Source: Brooklawnia sp032229645 (GTDB lineage: Bacteria > Actinomycetota > Actinomycetes > Propionibacteriales > Propionibacteriaceae). From it: DNA of 64,000 nucleotides. The notes beneath the pieces were generated by a model. The model saw only the letters and a list, made by a program, of their open reading frames with translations. It was not told where the DNA came from and ran no database searches. Position numbers and translations under genes: made by a program. This document shows positions 18,150 to 27,059 of this stretch, piece by piece. Where the stretch lies: positions 248,001 to 312,000 of the forward strand of contig CAVRLB010000003.1 in assembly GCA_963722295.1 (NCBI GenBank), read 5' to 3'. The number at the start of each line of letters is the position of its first letter. Within the stretch, counting starts at the first letter, position 1.

Positions 18150-20173
18150 TGACTGAGACATCGACTCCCCGATTCGCGTTCGACGACGACGCCGAGTACT
18201 TCGTTGTCGGCGACGAGGTCAGCGACACCAAGGCCAACACCGACCTGCCGATCGACCAGGTGTGGCCCGATCGTCAGTTCCGTGCCAAGCTCGTGAACCC
18301 CGCCAACCGGCGCAAGATCAGCATCATCGTCGTCGGCACCGGCCTGGCAGGTGGCGCAGCTGCTGCCTCACTCGGCGAGGCCGGCTACAACGTGCTGAAC
18401 TTCTGCTACCAGGATTCGCCCCGCCGCGCGCACTCGATCGCTGCCCAGGGCGGCATCAACGCGGCGAAGAACTACAAGAACGACAACGACTCCACGTACC
18501 GGTTGTTCTACGACACGGTCAAGGGCGGTGACTACCGCGCCCGCGAGACCAACGTCTACCGTCTGGCGAGCGTCTCGGCCAACATCATCGACCAGTGCGT
18601 TGCCCAAGGCGTGCCTTTCGCACGTGAGTACGGCGGACTGCTCGACACCCGCTCGTTCGGCGGCGTGCAGGTGCAGCGCACCTTCTACGCTCGCGGCCAA
18701 ACCGGTCAGCAGCTGCTGATCGGCGCATACCAGGCGCTGGAGCGTCAGGTCGCGGCGGGCACTGTGCAGATGTTCGCCCGCCACGAGATGCTCGAGCTGA
18801 TTATGAAGGACGGCGTCGCCCGCGGCATTGTCGCGCGTGACATGGTCACCGGCGAGGTCGCACCGTACACCGCAGATGCGGTTGTCCTGGCTACCGGCGG
18901 ATACGGCAACGTCTTCTTCTTGTCGACCAACGCCATGGGCTGCAACGTGACCGCCGGCTGGCGGGCACACCGCAAGGGAGCCTACTTCGCGAATCCCTGT
19001 TACACCCAGATCCACCCGACCTGCATCCCTGTGCACGGCGACAACCAGTCGAAGCTGACTCTGATGTCTGAGTCGTTGCGCAATGACGGCCGTATCTGGG
19101 TGCCCAAGAAGGCCGAGGACTGCGACAAGGATCCCCGTAAGATTCCCGAGGAAGATCGCGACTACTACCTGGAGCGCATCTACCCGGCCTTCGGCAACCT
19201 GGTTCCCCGCGATATCGCATCGCGTCAGGCGAAGAACATGTGCGATGAGGGACGCGGCGTTGGTCCGCTGGTGAAGGAGGTCGACGAGAACGGCGTCCAG
19301 CACGAGGTGCGTCGCGGCGTCTACCTCGACTTCTCGGATGCCATCGGTCGTCTCGGCAAGCACGGCGTCGAGGTCAAGTACGGCAACCTGTTCGACATGT
19401 ACAAGCAGATCACCGCTGAGGACCCTTACGAGCTTCCAATGCGGATCTATCCGGCCGTCCATTACACCATGGGTGGCGTGTGGGTCGACTACGATCTGCA
19501 GACCACGATTCAGGGTCTGTTCGTGACCGGCGAGGCAAACTTCTCCGACCACGGAGCCAACCGACTCGGTGCCTCGGCGCTGATGCAGGGGCTCGCGGAC
19601 GGCTACTTCGTCCTGCCCAACACCATCAACGACTACCTGGCGGCCCATCATGACGGTCAATTGCCCGATGATGATCCCGCAGTGGTTGAGGCGGTTGCGG
19701 CCACCAAGGCGCAGATCGACAAGTTGCTGAGCATCAAGGGCACTCGCACAGTTGACTCGTTCCACAAGGAACTCGGGCACATCATGTGGGAGTACTGCGG
19801 TATGGCCCGCAGCGACGAAGGCCTGAAGAAGGCCATCGGCCTGATCCGCGAGTTGAAGGAAGAGTTCTGGCGCAACGTCAACGTGACCGGTGTCGCCGCA
19901 GATCTCAACCAGACCCTTGAGCGGGCCGGCCGGCTGATCGACTTCTTCGAACTGGGCGAGCTGATGTGCATCGACGCTATGCACCGACGCGAGTCCTGCG
20001 GCGGTCACTTCCGGGTCGAACATCAGACCGAGGAAGGCGAGGCACTGCGTCACGACGACGAGTTCGCCTATGTGGCGGCTTGGGAGTACACCGGTGCCGG
20101 CACGAAGCCGATTCTGCACAAGGAGCCCCTGGTCTACAAGGCAATCGAGTTGAAGCAACGGAGTTACAAGTGA
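18149..20173 (+). CDS. sdhA: Succinate dehydrogenase/fumarate reductase flavoprotein subunit
   Basis: The 674-aa subunit has the FAD-binding motif VVGTGLAGGAAAASLGEAG and the covalent-flavin region AHSIAAQGGINAAKNYKND. VLATGGYGNVF and HYTMGGVWVDYDLQT are also present, as is GEANFSDHGANRLGASALMQ. Length matches the Gram-positive type (E. coli SdhA is shorter). It oxidises succinate to fumarate in the TCA cycle or works in reverse during fumarate respiration, as in propionate-forming bacteria (inference). It overlaps sdhB by 4 nt (GTGA). Confidence 0.97.
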   Translation: MTETSTPRFAFDDDAEYFVVGDEVSDTKANTDLPIDQVWPDRQFRAKLVNPANRRKISIIVVGTGLAGGAAAASLGEAGYNVLNFCYQDSPRRAHSIAAQGGINAAKNYKNDNDSTYRLFYDTVKGGDYRARETNVYRLASVSANIIDQCVAQGVPFAREYGGLLDTRSFGGVQVQRTFYARGQTGQQLLIGAYQALERQVAAGTVQMFARHEMLELIMKDGVARGIVARDMVTGEVAPYTADAVVLATGGYGNVFFLSTNAMGCNVTAGWRAHRKGAYFANPCYTQIHPTCIPVHGDNQSKLTLMSESLRNDGRIWVPKKAEDCDKDPRKIPEEDRDYYLERIYPAFGNLVPRDIASRQAKNMCDEGRGVGPLVKEVDENGVQHEVRRGVYLDFSDAIGRLGKHGVEVKYGNLFDMYKQITAEDPYELPMRIYPAVHYTMGGVWVDYDLQTTIQGLFVTGEANFSDHGANRLGASALMQGLADGYFVLPNTINDYLAAHHDGQLPDDDPAVVEAVAATKAQIDKLLSIKGTRTVDSFHKELGHIMWEYCGMARSDEGLKKAIGLIRELKEEFWRNVNVTGVAADLNQTLERAGRLIDFFELGELMCIDAMHRRESCGGHFRVEHQTEEGEALRHDDEFAYVAAWEYTGAGTKPILHKEPLVYKAIELKQRSYK

Positions 20174-20937
20174 AACTCACACTGAAGATCTGGCGCCAGG
20201 CTCGTGGCGCTGAGCAGGGCAAGCTTGTCGAGTACAAGATCGACAATGTCTCCGAGGATATGAGCTTTCTCGAGATGCTTGACCAGCTGAATGAGGAGCT
20301 CACCGACGCCGGCGAGGAACCGGTGGCGTTCGACTCGGACTGTCGTGAGGGCATCTGCGGCATGTGTGGTGTGGTCATCAACGGCACCGCTCATGGACGC
20401 GGGAACTCCCCTGTTCCGACGACCACGTGCCAGTTGCACATGCGCTCGTTCAATGACGGTGACACCGTCACAATCGAGCCCTGGAAGGCCAAGGCGTTCC
20501 CGGTGATCAAGGACCTGGTTGTGGACCGCGGCGCGCTGGACCGCATCGTCCAGGCTGGCGGCTTCATCTCGGTCAACACCGGTTCGGCACCGGACGCGCA
20601 CGCGACGCTCGCCCCGAAGCTGCAGTCTGACCGGGCCTTCGACAACGCGACCTGCATCGGTTGTGGCGCGTGTGTCGCCGCTTGCCCGAATGCTTCAGCC
20701 ATGCTGTTCACCTCGGCGAAGATCACCCACCTGGCCAACCTGCCACAAGGCCAGCCGGAGCGATTCCTGCGCGTCAAGAACATGGTCGGGCAGCACGACT
20801 CCGAGGGCTTCGGCAACTGCACCAACATCGGTGAATGCGCGGCGGTTTGCCCGAAGGGCATTCCGTTGGAGTCCATCAGCACCCTGAACCGCGACCTGGT
20901 GTGGTCGCTGTTCCGCAAGGATGGCTTCACCGCTTAG
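20170..20937 (+). CDS. sdhB: Succinate dehydrogenase iron-sulphur subunit
   Basis: The 255-aa protein has an N-terminal 2Fe-2S ferredoxin domain (CREGICGMCGVV and a later Cys in TTTCQLHMRS). Two more cluster motifs follow: CIGCGACVAACPNAS for 4Fe-4S and GNCTNIGECAAVCPKGI for the remaining cluster ligands. GTG 20170 overlaps the sdhA stop; the open frame extends far upstream inside sdhA and is not coding there. It relays electrons from FAD to the haem/quinone subunit SdhC. A strong hairpin follows, ending the sdhCAB operon. Confidence 0.97.
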   Translation: MKLTLKIWRQARGAEQGKLVEYKIDNVSEDMSFLEMLDQLNEELTDAGEEPVAFDSDCREGICGMCGVVINGTAHGRGNSPVPTTTCQLHMRSFNDGDTVTIEPWKAKAFPVIKDLVVDRGALDRIVQAGGFISVNTGSAPDAHATLAPKLQSDRAFDNATCIGCGACVAACPNASAMLFTSAKITHLANLPQGQPERFLRVKNMVGQHDSEGFGNCTNIGECAAVCPKGIPLESISTLNRDLVWSLFRKDGFTA

Positions 20938-20979
20938 GGTCCTTAGTCAGGCTCAGACCAGCCATATTTCGCGAGTAAC

Positions 20980-21014
20980 GAGGACGGCGTCGGGATATTC
21001 CCGGCGCCGTCCTC
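20980..21014 (+). terminator. Terminator of the sdhCAB operon
   Basis: GAGGACGGCGTCGGG (20980-20994) pairs with CCCGGCGCCGTCCTC (21000-21014) in a 15-bp stem with one G-U pair and a 5-nt loop, 43 nt after sdhB. Confidence 0.75.
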
Positions 21015-21181
21015 GCGCGCTGGGTGGCTCGGTCGCGATTACCGGCATCGGGTGCGACTGTGGCATGATTATCAGGTTGCTCTGCCGTATCGGTTCCTGC
21101 CACAGGGGGATTGATCGGGACAGCGGGGCTTTATTAAACGCTCAACCGCGAGGTGACCTGTGGCACCGACGAGGAAAGATT

Positions 21182-21529
21182 ATGAATCCGATCATTGCCG
21201 AACTCGACAAGGCTTCGACCCGCAGTGACATCCCCGAGTTTCGTCCAGGCGACTCGGTGCGGGTGCACGTGAAGGTGGTCGAGGGCAACAAGTCCCGTAT
21301 CCAGGTTTTCGCCGGTGTCGTGATTGCCCGCACCGGTTCCGGTGTGCAGGAGGCGTTCACGGTTCGCAAGATCTCGTACGGAACCGGCGTGGAGCGTACC
21401 TTCCCGCTGCATTCCCCGATCATCGACCACATCGAGGTCGAGCGTCGCGGTGATGTGCGCCGCGCCAAGCTGTATTACCTGCGCGGTCTGCGCGGTAAGG
21501 CTGCCAAGATCAAAGAGCGTCGCCGCTGA
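21182..21529 (+). CDS. rplS: 50S ribosomal protein bL19
   Basis: The 115-aa product MNPIIAELDKAST...FRPGDSVRVHVKV, with TVRKISYGTGVERTFPLHSP and the basic ending YLRGLRGKAAKIKERR, is a standard bL19. ATG 21182 has a GAGGAAAG site just upstream. The roughly 165-nt region between the sdh terminator and rplS likely holds its promoter; TGGCATGAT near 21060 is a plausible -10 context. A strong terminator follows. Confidence 0.97.
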   Translation: MNPIIAELDKASTRSDIPEFRPGDSVRVHVKVVEGNKSRIQVFAGVVIARTGSGVQEAFTVRKISYGTGVERTFPLHSPIIDHIEVERRGDVRRAKLYYLRGLRGKAAKIKERRR

Positions 21530-21547
21530 GAGTGCGCGTCCATCTTC

Positions 21548-21592
21548 GGCGGAGTCCCGGCCATCCTGCAAGGGGTTGGCCGGGACTCCGCC
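21548..21592 (+). terminator. Terminator after rplS
   Basis: GGCGGAGTCCCGGCCA (21548-21563) pairs perfectly with TGGCCGGGACTCCGCC (21577-21592), a 16-bp stem with a 13-nt loop, 18 nt after the rplS stop. Confidence 0.8.
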
Positions 21593-21697
21593 GTCTCCCG
21601 TTCGCGGGATCGCGCAGATCGGCCCCTGGCCCGTTCGGCTAAGTCCCGCGCACAAGATCTAAGATAGAACGCGGTTGTCGGAGCTAGGAGTCATGGC

Positions 21698-22516
21698 ATG
21701 GGTCGTAGGCACAAGGGTGATGAACAGGTCGCCGAAGTGGACGATCTCGACGCACCTCCGGTCGCCAAACCATCGAAGTTCAAGCAGGTCCTGACGTTTC
21801 TGGGCGAGACCGTATTGGCGATCATGGTGACGCTGGTGGTCACTGCATTGCTCAGAGTCTTCGTCTTTCAGGTCTTTCAAGTGCCCAGCGGGTCCATGGA
21901 AGAGACCCTTGAACTGAAGGACCGGATTGTGGCGATGCGGATGTCTGATTTTCAGCGCGGTGACATCGTGGTCTTCGAAGATCCGGATGCGAGATGGATG
22001 GGCCAGCAACCTGAGTCGTCCAATCCCGTTCGTGTGGTGCTGGAGGCGTTGTACCTGCTCCCCGACAGCAGCCAAGGCTACCTGGTCAAGCGGGTGATCG
22101 GCATGCCTGGCGATCATGTGGCGTGCTGCGATCAGCAGGGCCGGATGACAGTCAATGACATCGCGCTCGACGAGGACTCCTATCTTTATCAGGATGCCAG
22201 TGGATTGACCGTGGCGCCCTCGGACACCTCATTCGATGTGGTGGTGCCAGCGGGGAACATCTTCGTGATGGGTGATCATCGGGACCGTTCGGGCGATTCG
22301 CGGCTGCACATGTGTGAGGCTACGGCACCCGGGGTACCTGCCGGGATGTATGGGTTCGTGCCGGTGGACGACGTCGTCGGTCCGGTGGTGGCCATCGTCG
22401 CACCGCTGAACCGCATCACCACGTTCTCGACTCCCGAGACCTTCGTCGCGGTTCCCGACGCTGCCGAGGATCCGCCTACCGCGCCGGTGCTCGGTGAGGG
22501 GTCGTGTGGCGGCTGA
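21698..22516 (+). CDS. lepB: Signal peptidase I
   Basis: The 272-aa membrane protease has a basic cytoplasmic N-terminus, one transmembrane segment (about residues 36-58) and the catalytic Ser-Lys dyad. Ser66 lies in VPSGSMEETL and Lys131 in YLVKRVIGMPGDH. The later motif VMGDHRDRSGDSR is the conserved box E. It cleaves signal peptides from Sec/Tat-exported proteins at the outer membrane face. Its gene overlaps rnhB, and the rplS-lepB-rnhB order is conserved in actinobacteria. The C-terminus after the catalytic domain is acidic and Pro-rich. Confidence 0.95.
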   Translation: MGRRHKGDEQVAEVDDLDAPPVAKPSKFKQVLTFLGETVLAIMVTLVVTALLRVFVFQVFQVPSGSMEETLELKDRIVAMRMSDFQRGDIVVFEDPDARWMGQQPESSNPVRVVLEALYLLPDSSQGYLVKRVIGMPGDHVACCDQQGRMTVNDIALDEDSYLYQDASGLTVAPSDTSFDVVVPAGNIFVMGDHRDRSGDSRLHMCEATAPGVPAGMYGFVPVDDVVGPVVAIVAPLNRITTFSTPETFVAVPDAAEDPPTAPVLGEGSCGG

Positions 22517-23160
22517 TGACGACTATTCGCCCTGGCAAGGGCATCTTTGGTTACGAGCGTGCCTTGCGGCGTGCCGGTTTCGGTCTGGTGGCCGGCGCCG
22601 ATGAGGCCGGACGCGGAGCGTGCGCGGGTCCGCTGGTCGCCGGTGCGGTCATCTTGAACGAGCGGGCTGCCATCCAGCTGAGCGGTCTGAACGATTCAAA
22701 ACTACTGACCGCTGCCACTCGCGAGCGTCTCTACGATGAGATCACCGCGTGCGCCATCGCGTGGTCGGTGGTCGAGGTTTCACCGACCGAGTGCGACCAG
22801 CTCGGCATGCACGAGGCCGACCTGCAGGGACTGCGGCGGGCGCTGCTGCGGCTCGACCCGGAGCCGGAGTTCGCGTTGACCGACGGTTTCGCCGTCGGTG
22901 GGCTCACGTGCCCTGCGTTGGCCCTCTGGAAGGGCGATCAGGTGGCGGCCTGCGTCGCGGCAGCGTCCATCATTGCGAAGGTCACCAGAGACCGCATCAT
23001 GACGACCTACGACGAGCAGTATGACGGCTACGGATTCGCTGGGCACAAGGGATACTGCACTGCGGAACACCAGCGGCGGCTGGAAGAGCTGGGGCCGTGC
23101 CCCATACACCGGATGCGGTATGTGAACGTGCGGGCAGCAGCTAGAGTGGCGATACCATGA
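22516..23160 (+). CDS. rnhB: Ribonuclease HII
   Basis: This enzyme removes RNA from RNA/DNA hybrids and starts ribonucleotide excision repair. The first acidic pair is in GADEAGRGACAGPLVAGAV, with further motifs NDSKLL, TDGFAV, ACVAAASIIAKVTRDR and GYGFAGHKGY. I chose ATG 22516, which overlaps the lepB stop (TGATG). GTG 22504, four codons upstream and preceded by GAGGGG, is equally possible and would give 218 aa. The stop overlaps the next gene (ATGA). Confidence 0.93.
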   Translation: MTTIRPGKGIFGYERALRRAGFGLVAGADEAGRGACAGPLVAGAVILNERAAIQLSGLNDSKLLTAATRERLYDEITACAIAWSVVEVSPTECDQLGMHEADLQGLRRALLRLDPEPEFALTDGFAVGGLTCPALALWKGDQVAACVAAASIIAKVTRDRIMTTYDEQYDGYGFAGHKGYCTAEHQRRLEELGPCPIHRMRYVNVRAAARVAIP

Positions 23161-23468
23161 GCAGTGACGACTTGGAGGCCTACGAGGCCAAGCTGGAACT
23201 CGATTTGTACCGTGAGTATAAAGACGTCGTCGACATCTTCACCTACGCGGTGGAGACCGAACGACGGTTCTATCTGTGCAATCAGGTCGATCTGAAGGTG
23301 CGCACCGAGGGCGGCGACGTCTACTACGAAGTGTCGATGGGCGATGCCTGGGTCTGGGACATGTACCGGCCCGCGCGTTTCGTAAAGTCGGCGAAGGTGC
23401 TCACGTTCCGCGATGTGTCGATCGAGGAGATCCAGCATCGCGAACTGGAGATTCCCGACCAGGAGTGA
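23157..23468 (+). CDS. DUF2469 family protein
   Basis: The 103-aa acidic protein begins SSDDLEAYEAKLELDLYREYKDVV, the hallmark of the actinobacterial DUF2469 family, which sits directly after rnhB in mycobacteria, streptomycetes and others. It has no transmembrane segment or recognisable catalytic motif and its function is unknown. The ATG overlaps the rnhB stop by 4 nt, so it belongs to the lepB-rnhB operon. Confidence 0.9.
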   Translation: MSSDDLEAYEAKLELDLYREYKDVVDIFTYAVETERRFYLCNQVDLKVRTEGGDVYYEVSMGDAWVWDMYRPARFVKSAKVLTFRDVSIEEIQHRELEIPDQE

Positions 23469-23517
23469 CCTGGATGGTGGCCTGAATCGACGGGCTGACG
23501 GACGCGGGACATCGGGC

Positions 23518-23535
23518 ATCTCAAAAAGTTGAGAT
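23518..23535 (+). terminator. Small hairpin after the DUF2469 gene
   Basis: ATCTCAA (23518-23524) pairs with TTGAGAT (23529-23535) around an AAAG loop, followed by TTCTCTG. It is a weak terminator candidate in the 133-nt gap before yraN. Confidence 0.4.
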
Positions 23536-23601
23536 TTCTCTGTGGATAACTGAACGAATCGGCGTCCACTTGCCGATCATTCACCTCGAAGGAAGAGGTG
23601 C

Positions 23602-23997
23602 ATGATGGCGCGTCCGAATCTAACGTTCGACAACAGGAAGCAACTCGGCGGTTGGGGAGAGAAGGTCGCGGCCGACTATCTGCTCGGACTCGGCTGGCTG
23701 ATCGTCGAACGCAATTGGCGTTGCTCGGTGGGTGAGGCCGACCTGGTCTGTCTTGAGCCTGGTCCCGGCGAACTGCCCGCAGGGGTCATAGTCGAGGTCA
23801 AGTGCCGCAGCGGAACAGGTTTCGGCGATCCGCTGGAGGCAATCACCTACGCCAAGCAATGCAGACTGCGGCAGCTCGCGACCTGTTGGCGGCGGGCGAG
23901 CGCCCCGGCACTTTCGGAGCTGCGGGTGGATGCTGTCGGTATCCTCAAGCTTCCTGGGGCTGCTCCGCTGATCAGGCACGTGCGGGGTGTGGCATGA
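23602..23997 (+). CDS. yraN: UPF0102/YraN family nuclease-like protein
   Basis: The 131-aa product has the restriction-endonuclease-like core of the YraN family: GGWGEKVAADYLLGLGWLIVERNWR, then GEADLVCLE and VIVEVKCRSGTGFGDPLEAI, with the E-x-K catalytic-type pair. Its cellular role is unclear but it is regularly next to comM/dprA. Two ATGs (23602, 23605) follow a GGAAGAGG site. The stop overlaps the comM start. Confidence 0.92.
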   Translation: MMARPNLTFDNRKQLGGWGEKVAADYLLGLGWLIVERNWRCSVGEADLVCLEPGPGELPAGVIVEVKCRSGTGFGDPLEAITYAKQCRLRQLATCWRRASAPALSELRVDAVGILKLPGAAPLIRHVRGVA

Positions 23998-25517
23998 GCA
24001 CCGCGAGCGCATGGTCGGTGGCATTGCTGGGTATGGAGGGCACACTGGTCGAGGTCGAGGCTGCGATCGGTGGCGGGCTCCCGCGTACCGTACTGGTCGG
24101 CTTGCCGGACGCGGCGTTGTACGAGGCGAGAGACCGCTGCCGGGCGGCCGTCGCAGGCGCGGGTCTGGCCTGGCCGAACCAGCTACTCACGATCAACCTC
24201 ACCCCGGCCAGCCTGCCGAAGGCCGGGTCCCACTACGATCTGGCGATCGTCTCGGCGGTGCTGGTAGCCAGCGGGATAGTGCCGCGGACGATCGCAGCAT
24301 CAAGCGTGCTGGTCGGGGAGCTGGGCCTGGACGGGCGGGTGCGAGAAGTCCACGGAGTTTTGCCGGCGCTGCTGGCCGCCCGCGATGAGGGATTCACCAC
24401 CGCCATCGTGGCCGCCGGACAGGTGGCTGAGGCCGAGCTGGTCGACGGACTCACGATCTGGGGAGTCTCTTGCCTGGCTGATCTGATAGAGGTGCTACAC
24501 GGGCGTCCGGTACTCGGCCAAGCAGCCCGGTCGACCGCACCCATTCCGCAGCTGCCCGCGTATCTGCCGGATCTGGCAGATGTCCGCGGGCAGCCGGACG
24601 CCTGCTGGGCACTGGAGGTGGCCGCCGCGGGTGGACATCACATCTTTCTGCACGGCGCACCCGGAGTGGGCAAGTCGATGTTGGCCGAACGGCTGCCGGG
24701 TGTGCTCCCCGATCTGAGAAATGACGAGGCGCTCGAGGTGTCTGCGGTTCATTCGCTGGCCGGGAGGCCATTGACCGGCGGCTTGATCAGACGACCTCCG
24801 TATTCGAATCCGCATCACAACGCGTCCATGGCGGCGATGATCGGTGGCGGTGCCAGGGTGGCGCGTCCGGGAGCCATCTCGGTCGCTCATCGTGGGGTCC
24901 TCTTTCTCGATGAGGTGGCCGAGTTCAGCGCCCGGGTGCTCGACGCGTTGCGGACGCCGATGGAGACCGGCAAGGTGACGATCGCTCGTTCGGTCAGCCA
25001 GGTCTGCTACCCGGCGAGATTTCAGTTGGTGATGGCAGCCAATCCCTGCCCCTGCGGAATGCTCGGAGTCCCCGGCCGGAATTGCAGTTGCACTCCGATG
25101 AGCGTGCGTCGTTACAACGAGCGTCTGAGTGGACCGATCCTTGATCGCATCGACATCCATCATCGGCTGCTTCCGTCACGGCTGAGTTTGGCCGAGGCGC
25201 CCGCAGGAGAACCGAGCGCGAAGGTGGCTGAGCGGGTCGCGCTGGCTCGCCAGAGGCAGGCCCGGCGGCTGGCCGGAACGCCTTGGCGGCTCAACGGGGA
25301 GGTACCCGGAGCCGAGTTGCGCAAGCTGCCACAGGCGCAGGGTATGTCGTTGCTGGACGACGCGGTGCGTTGCGGAAGGTTGAGCGCTCGTGGCATCGAC
25401 AAAGTGCTGCGCATCGGGTGGACGTTGGCCGACTTGGACGGCACGGATCGGATAACGCGGACGCACCTGGCGTCGGCGTTGGGGCTGAGACAAGACAGCT
25501 GGAGGAGTGCGGCATGA
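23994..25517 (+). CDS. comM: YifB/ComM-family Mg chelatase-like AAA+ ATPase
   Basis: The 507-aa protein begins with the ChlI-type subdomain (VEVEAAIGGGLPRTVLVGLPDAAL). The AAA+ module follows, with Walker A GAPGVGKSMLAERL, Walker B GVLFLDEVAEF, the family motif NPCPCG and an arginine-bearing C-terminal part. ComM promotes branch migration during natural transformation in Haemophilus and Vibrio; whether this organism is competent is not shown. The true start is ATG 23994, overlapping yraN by 4 nt; the frame extends upstream inside yraN without family likeness. It overlaps dprA by 4 nt. Confidence 0.94.
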   Translation: MSTASAWSVALLGMEGTLVEVEAAIGGGLPRTVLVGLPDAALYEARDRCRAAVAGAGLAWPNQLLTINLTPASLPKAGSHYDLAIVSAVLVASGIVPRTIAASSVLVGELGLDGRVREVHGVLPALLAARDEGFTTAIVAAGQVAEAELVDGLTIWGVSCLADLIEVLHGRPVLGQAARSTAPIPQLPAYLPDLADVRGQPDACWALEVAAAGGHHIFLHGAPGVGKSMLAERLPGVLPDLRNDEALEVSAVHSLAGRPLTGGLIRRPPYSNPHHNASMAAMIGGGARVARPGAISVAHRGVLFLDEVAEFSARVLDALRTPMETGKVTIARSVSQVCYPARFQLVMAANPCPCGMLGVPGRNCSCTPMSVRRYNERLSGPILDRIDIHHRLLPSRLSLAEAPAGEPSAKVAERVALARQRQARRLAGTPWRLNGEVPGAELRKLPQAQGMSLLDDAVRCGRLSARGIDKVLRIGWTLADLDGTDRITRTHLASALGLRQDSWRSAA

Positions 25518-26653
25518 CCGAGTGGACTGAGGAACGACGCGCCAGGGCGGTGTTGAGCAGTGTTTGCGAGCCGGGACACCTGAAGCTGGCCCGGTTGGTC
25601 GCCGAACACGGTGCGGAGGCGACCGTCGACGCGCTGCGGCGAAGCGGCGAATCGGTGTGGGGGCAGCGCGCGAGGAAGACCGATGCCGCTGCATTGATCC
25701 ATCGGGGCGAGGATGCGGGGCTGCGGTTCATGATTCCCGGAGACGAGGAGTGGCCCATTCAGGTGGACGATCTCGACCGCGGCGCCGAGGTACAAGGATT
25801 GGGTGGGGTGCCGGTCGGCCTGTGGGCTGCAGGCCCGTTGAGGGTCACCGAGCTTGGGCCGCGCAACGTGGCGGTCGTCGGAGCAAGGGCTGCCACACGC
25901 TATGGCGAGGCGGTGGCGGGCGATCTGGCAGCGGGACTTGCCGGGGCCCCCGATGACTATGCCGTGATCTCGGGCGGAGCGTACGGCATCGATGCCGCAG
26001 CCCACCGGGGCGTTCTCGCAGGCCATGGGAGAACTGCCGGAATCTATGCGGGAGGACTGGACGAGCCCTATCCCCGAGGGAACGCGAGGCTTTTCGAGGA
26101 GCTGAAAGCCGAGCACCTGGTGGTCTCAGAAGTTGCCCCCGGAGTGCGGGTTACCAGAGCCGCGTTTCTGGCCAGAAACCGGTTGATCGCCGCGCTGACG
26201 TCGGCGACGGTGGTGGTCGAGGCGGCGGCTCGGTCGGGCGCACGCAACACAGCGAGCTGGGCGAACGAGTTGGGACGCTTGGTGATGGCCGTGCCCGGAC
26301 CGGTCTATTCGGGGATGTCGGCGGGCTGTCACCGGATGATCCGAGACGGCCAGGCGACCTTGGTGGCCGATGTCGACGATGTGCGGGCATTGCTGGCTCC
26401 GGTCGGGGTTGGACCATTGCTTCCCGACCGCGGCCCTGACAGGTTGCTCGACGATATCGAGCCGGAGCTGCTGGCGGTGCGTGAGGCAATGCCTGGTCGC
26501 GGCGCGATCACAACCTCCGACCTGGCAGGCAAATGTGGGCAGCCGCTGCCGCGAATCCTCGGTGCACTCGTCGAATTGGAGATCTTGGGATTGGTCGGCC
26601 AAGACCAGACGGGGGCTTGGCGGCTGAAACGGCCGGCGCCAACGGGCGACTAG
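25514..26653 (+). CDS. dprA: DNA-processing protein DprA
   Basis: The 379-aa DNA-uptake factor loads RecA on incoming single-stranded DNA. Its Rossmann-like domain shows VAVVGARAATRYG, ISGGAYGIDAAAHRG, GGLDEPYPRGN and FLARNRLIAALTSATVVVEA. A C-terminal winged-helix region (ALVELEILGLVGQD) follows. ATG 25514 overlaps the comM stop by 4 nt. yraN, comM and dprA therefore form one tightly overlapped operon. Confidence 0.95.
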   Translation: MTEWTEERRARAVLSSVCEPGHLKLARLVAEHGAEATVDALRRSGESVWGQRARKTDAAALIHRGEDAGLRFMIPGDEEWPIQVDDLDRGAEVQGLGGVPVGLWAAGPLRVTELGPRNVAVVGARAATRYGEAVAGDLAAGLAGAPDDYAVISGGAYGIDAAAHRGVLAGHGRTAGIYAGGLDEPYPRGNARLFEELKAEHLVVSEVAPGVRVTRAAFLARNRLIAALTSATVVVEAAARSGARNTASWANELGRLVMAVPGPVYSGMSAGCHRMIRDGQATLVADVDDVRALLAPVGVGPLLPDRGPDRLLDDIEPELLAVREAMPGRGAITTSDLAGKCGQPLPRILGALVELEILGLVGQDQTGAWRLKRPAPTGD

Positions 26654-26717
26654 GGTCCTGAGTGCAATCGCATGCCTGGATTGGGAAACTATGGCCGCCT
26701 GCGGTGAAATGGGGACC

Positions 26718-27059
26718 ATGAAACTCACTGTTCCCATCGCTGACGATGGCCAGATCGATCCTCGTTTCGGAAAGGCCGTCCGAATGGCCGTCGGTACCGT
26801 GGCCGACGACGGGCAGCTGACGGACTGGCAGATTAATGAAGTCGGATGGGACGTCCTGCACGACCAAGGCGAGCACGGTCAGCATCACGCCCGCATCGTG
26901 CGCTTCCTCAAGGAGAACCAGATCGATCGCGTTGTTTTTGCTCACATAGGGCAGCCGATGATGCACACCATCGACAAGATGGGCCTGCAACTGGTCGAGG
27001 CGCCGATCATGGACGCGAAAGATGCCATTCTCCAGGCTGCGGCGCTCCAGGAGGGCTGA
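26718..27059 (+). CDS. NifX/NafY-like (dinitrogenase FeMo-cofactor domain) protein
   Basis: This 113-aa single-domain protein begins KLTVPIADDGQIDPRFGKA and has IDRVVFAHIGQPMMHTIDKMG, matching the small nitro_FeMo-Co domain family. In nitrogen fixers such proteins carry cofactor precursors. Stand-alone copies in non-fixing bacteria have unknown roles, and no nif gene is visible here. Its stop (27057-27059) directly abuts the stop of the convergent sdaA with no gap. Confidence 0.75.
   Translation: MKLTVPIADDGQIDPRFGKAVRMAVGTVADDGQLTDWQINEVGWDVLHDQGEHGQHHARIVRFLKENQIDRVVFAHIGQPMMHTIDKMGLQLVEAPIMDAKDAILQAAALQEG

Noticed and set aside
18368..20158. 596-codon minus-strand frame opposite sdhA
   Set aside because: Antisense shadow of a strongly conserved flavoprotein gene.
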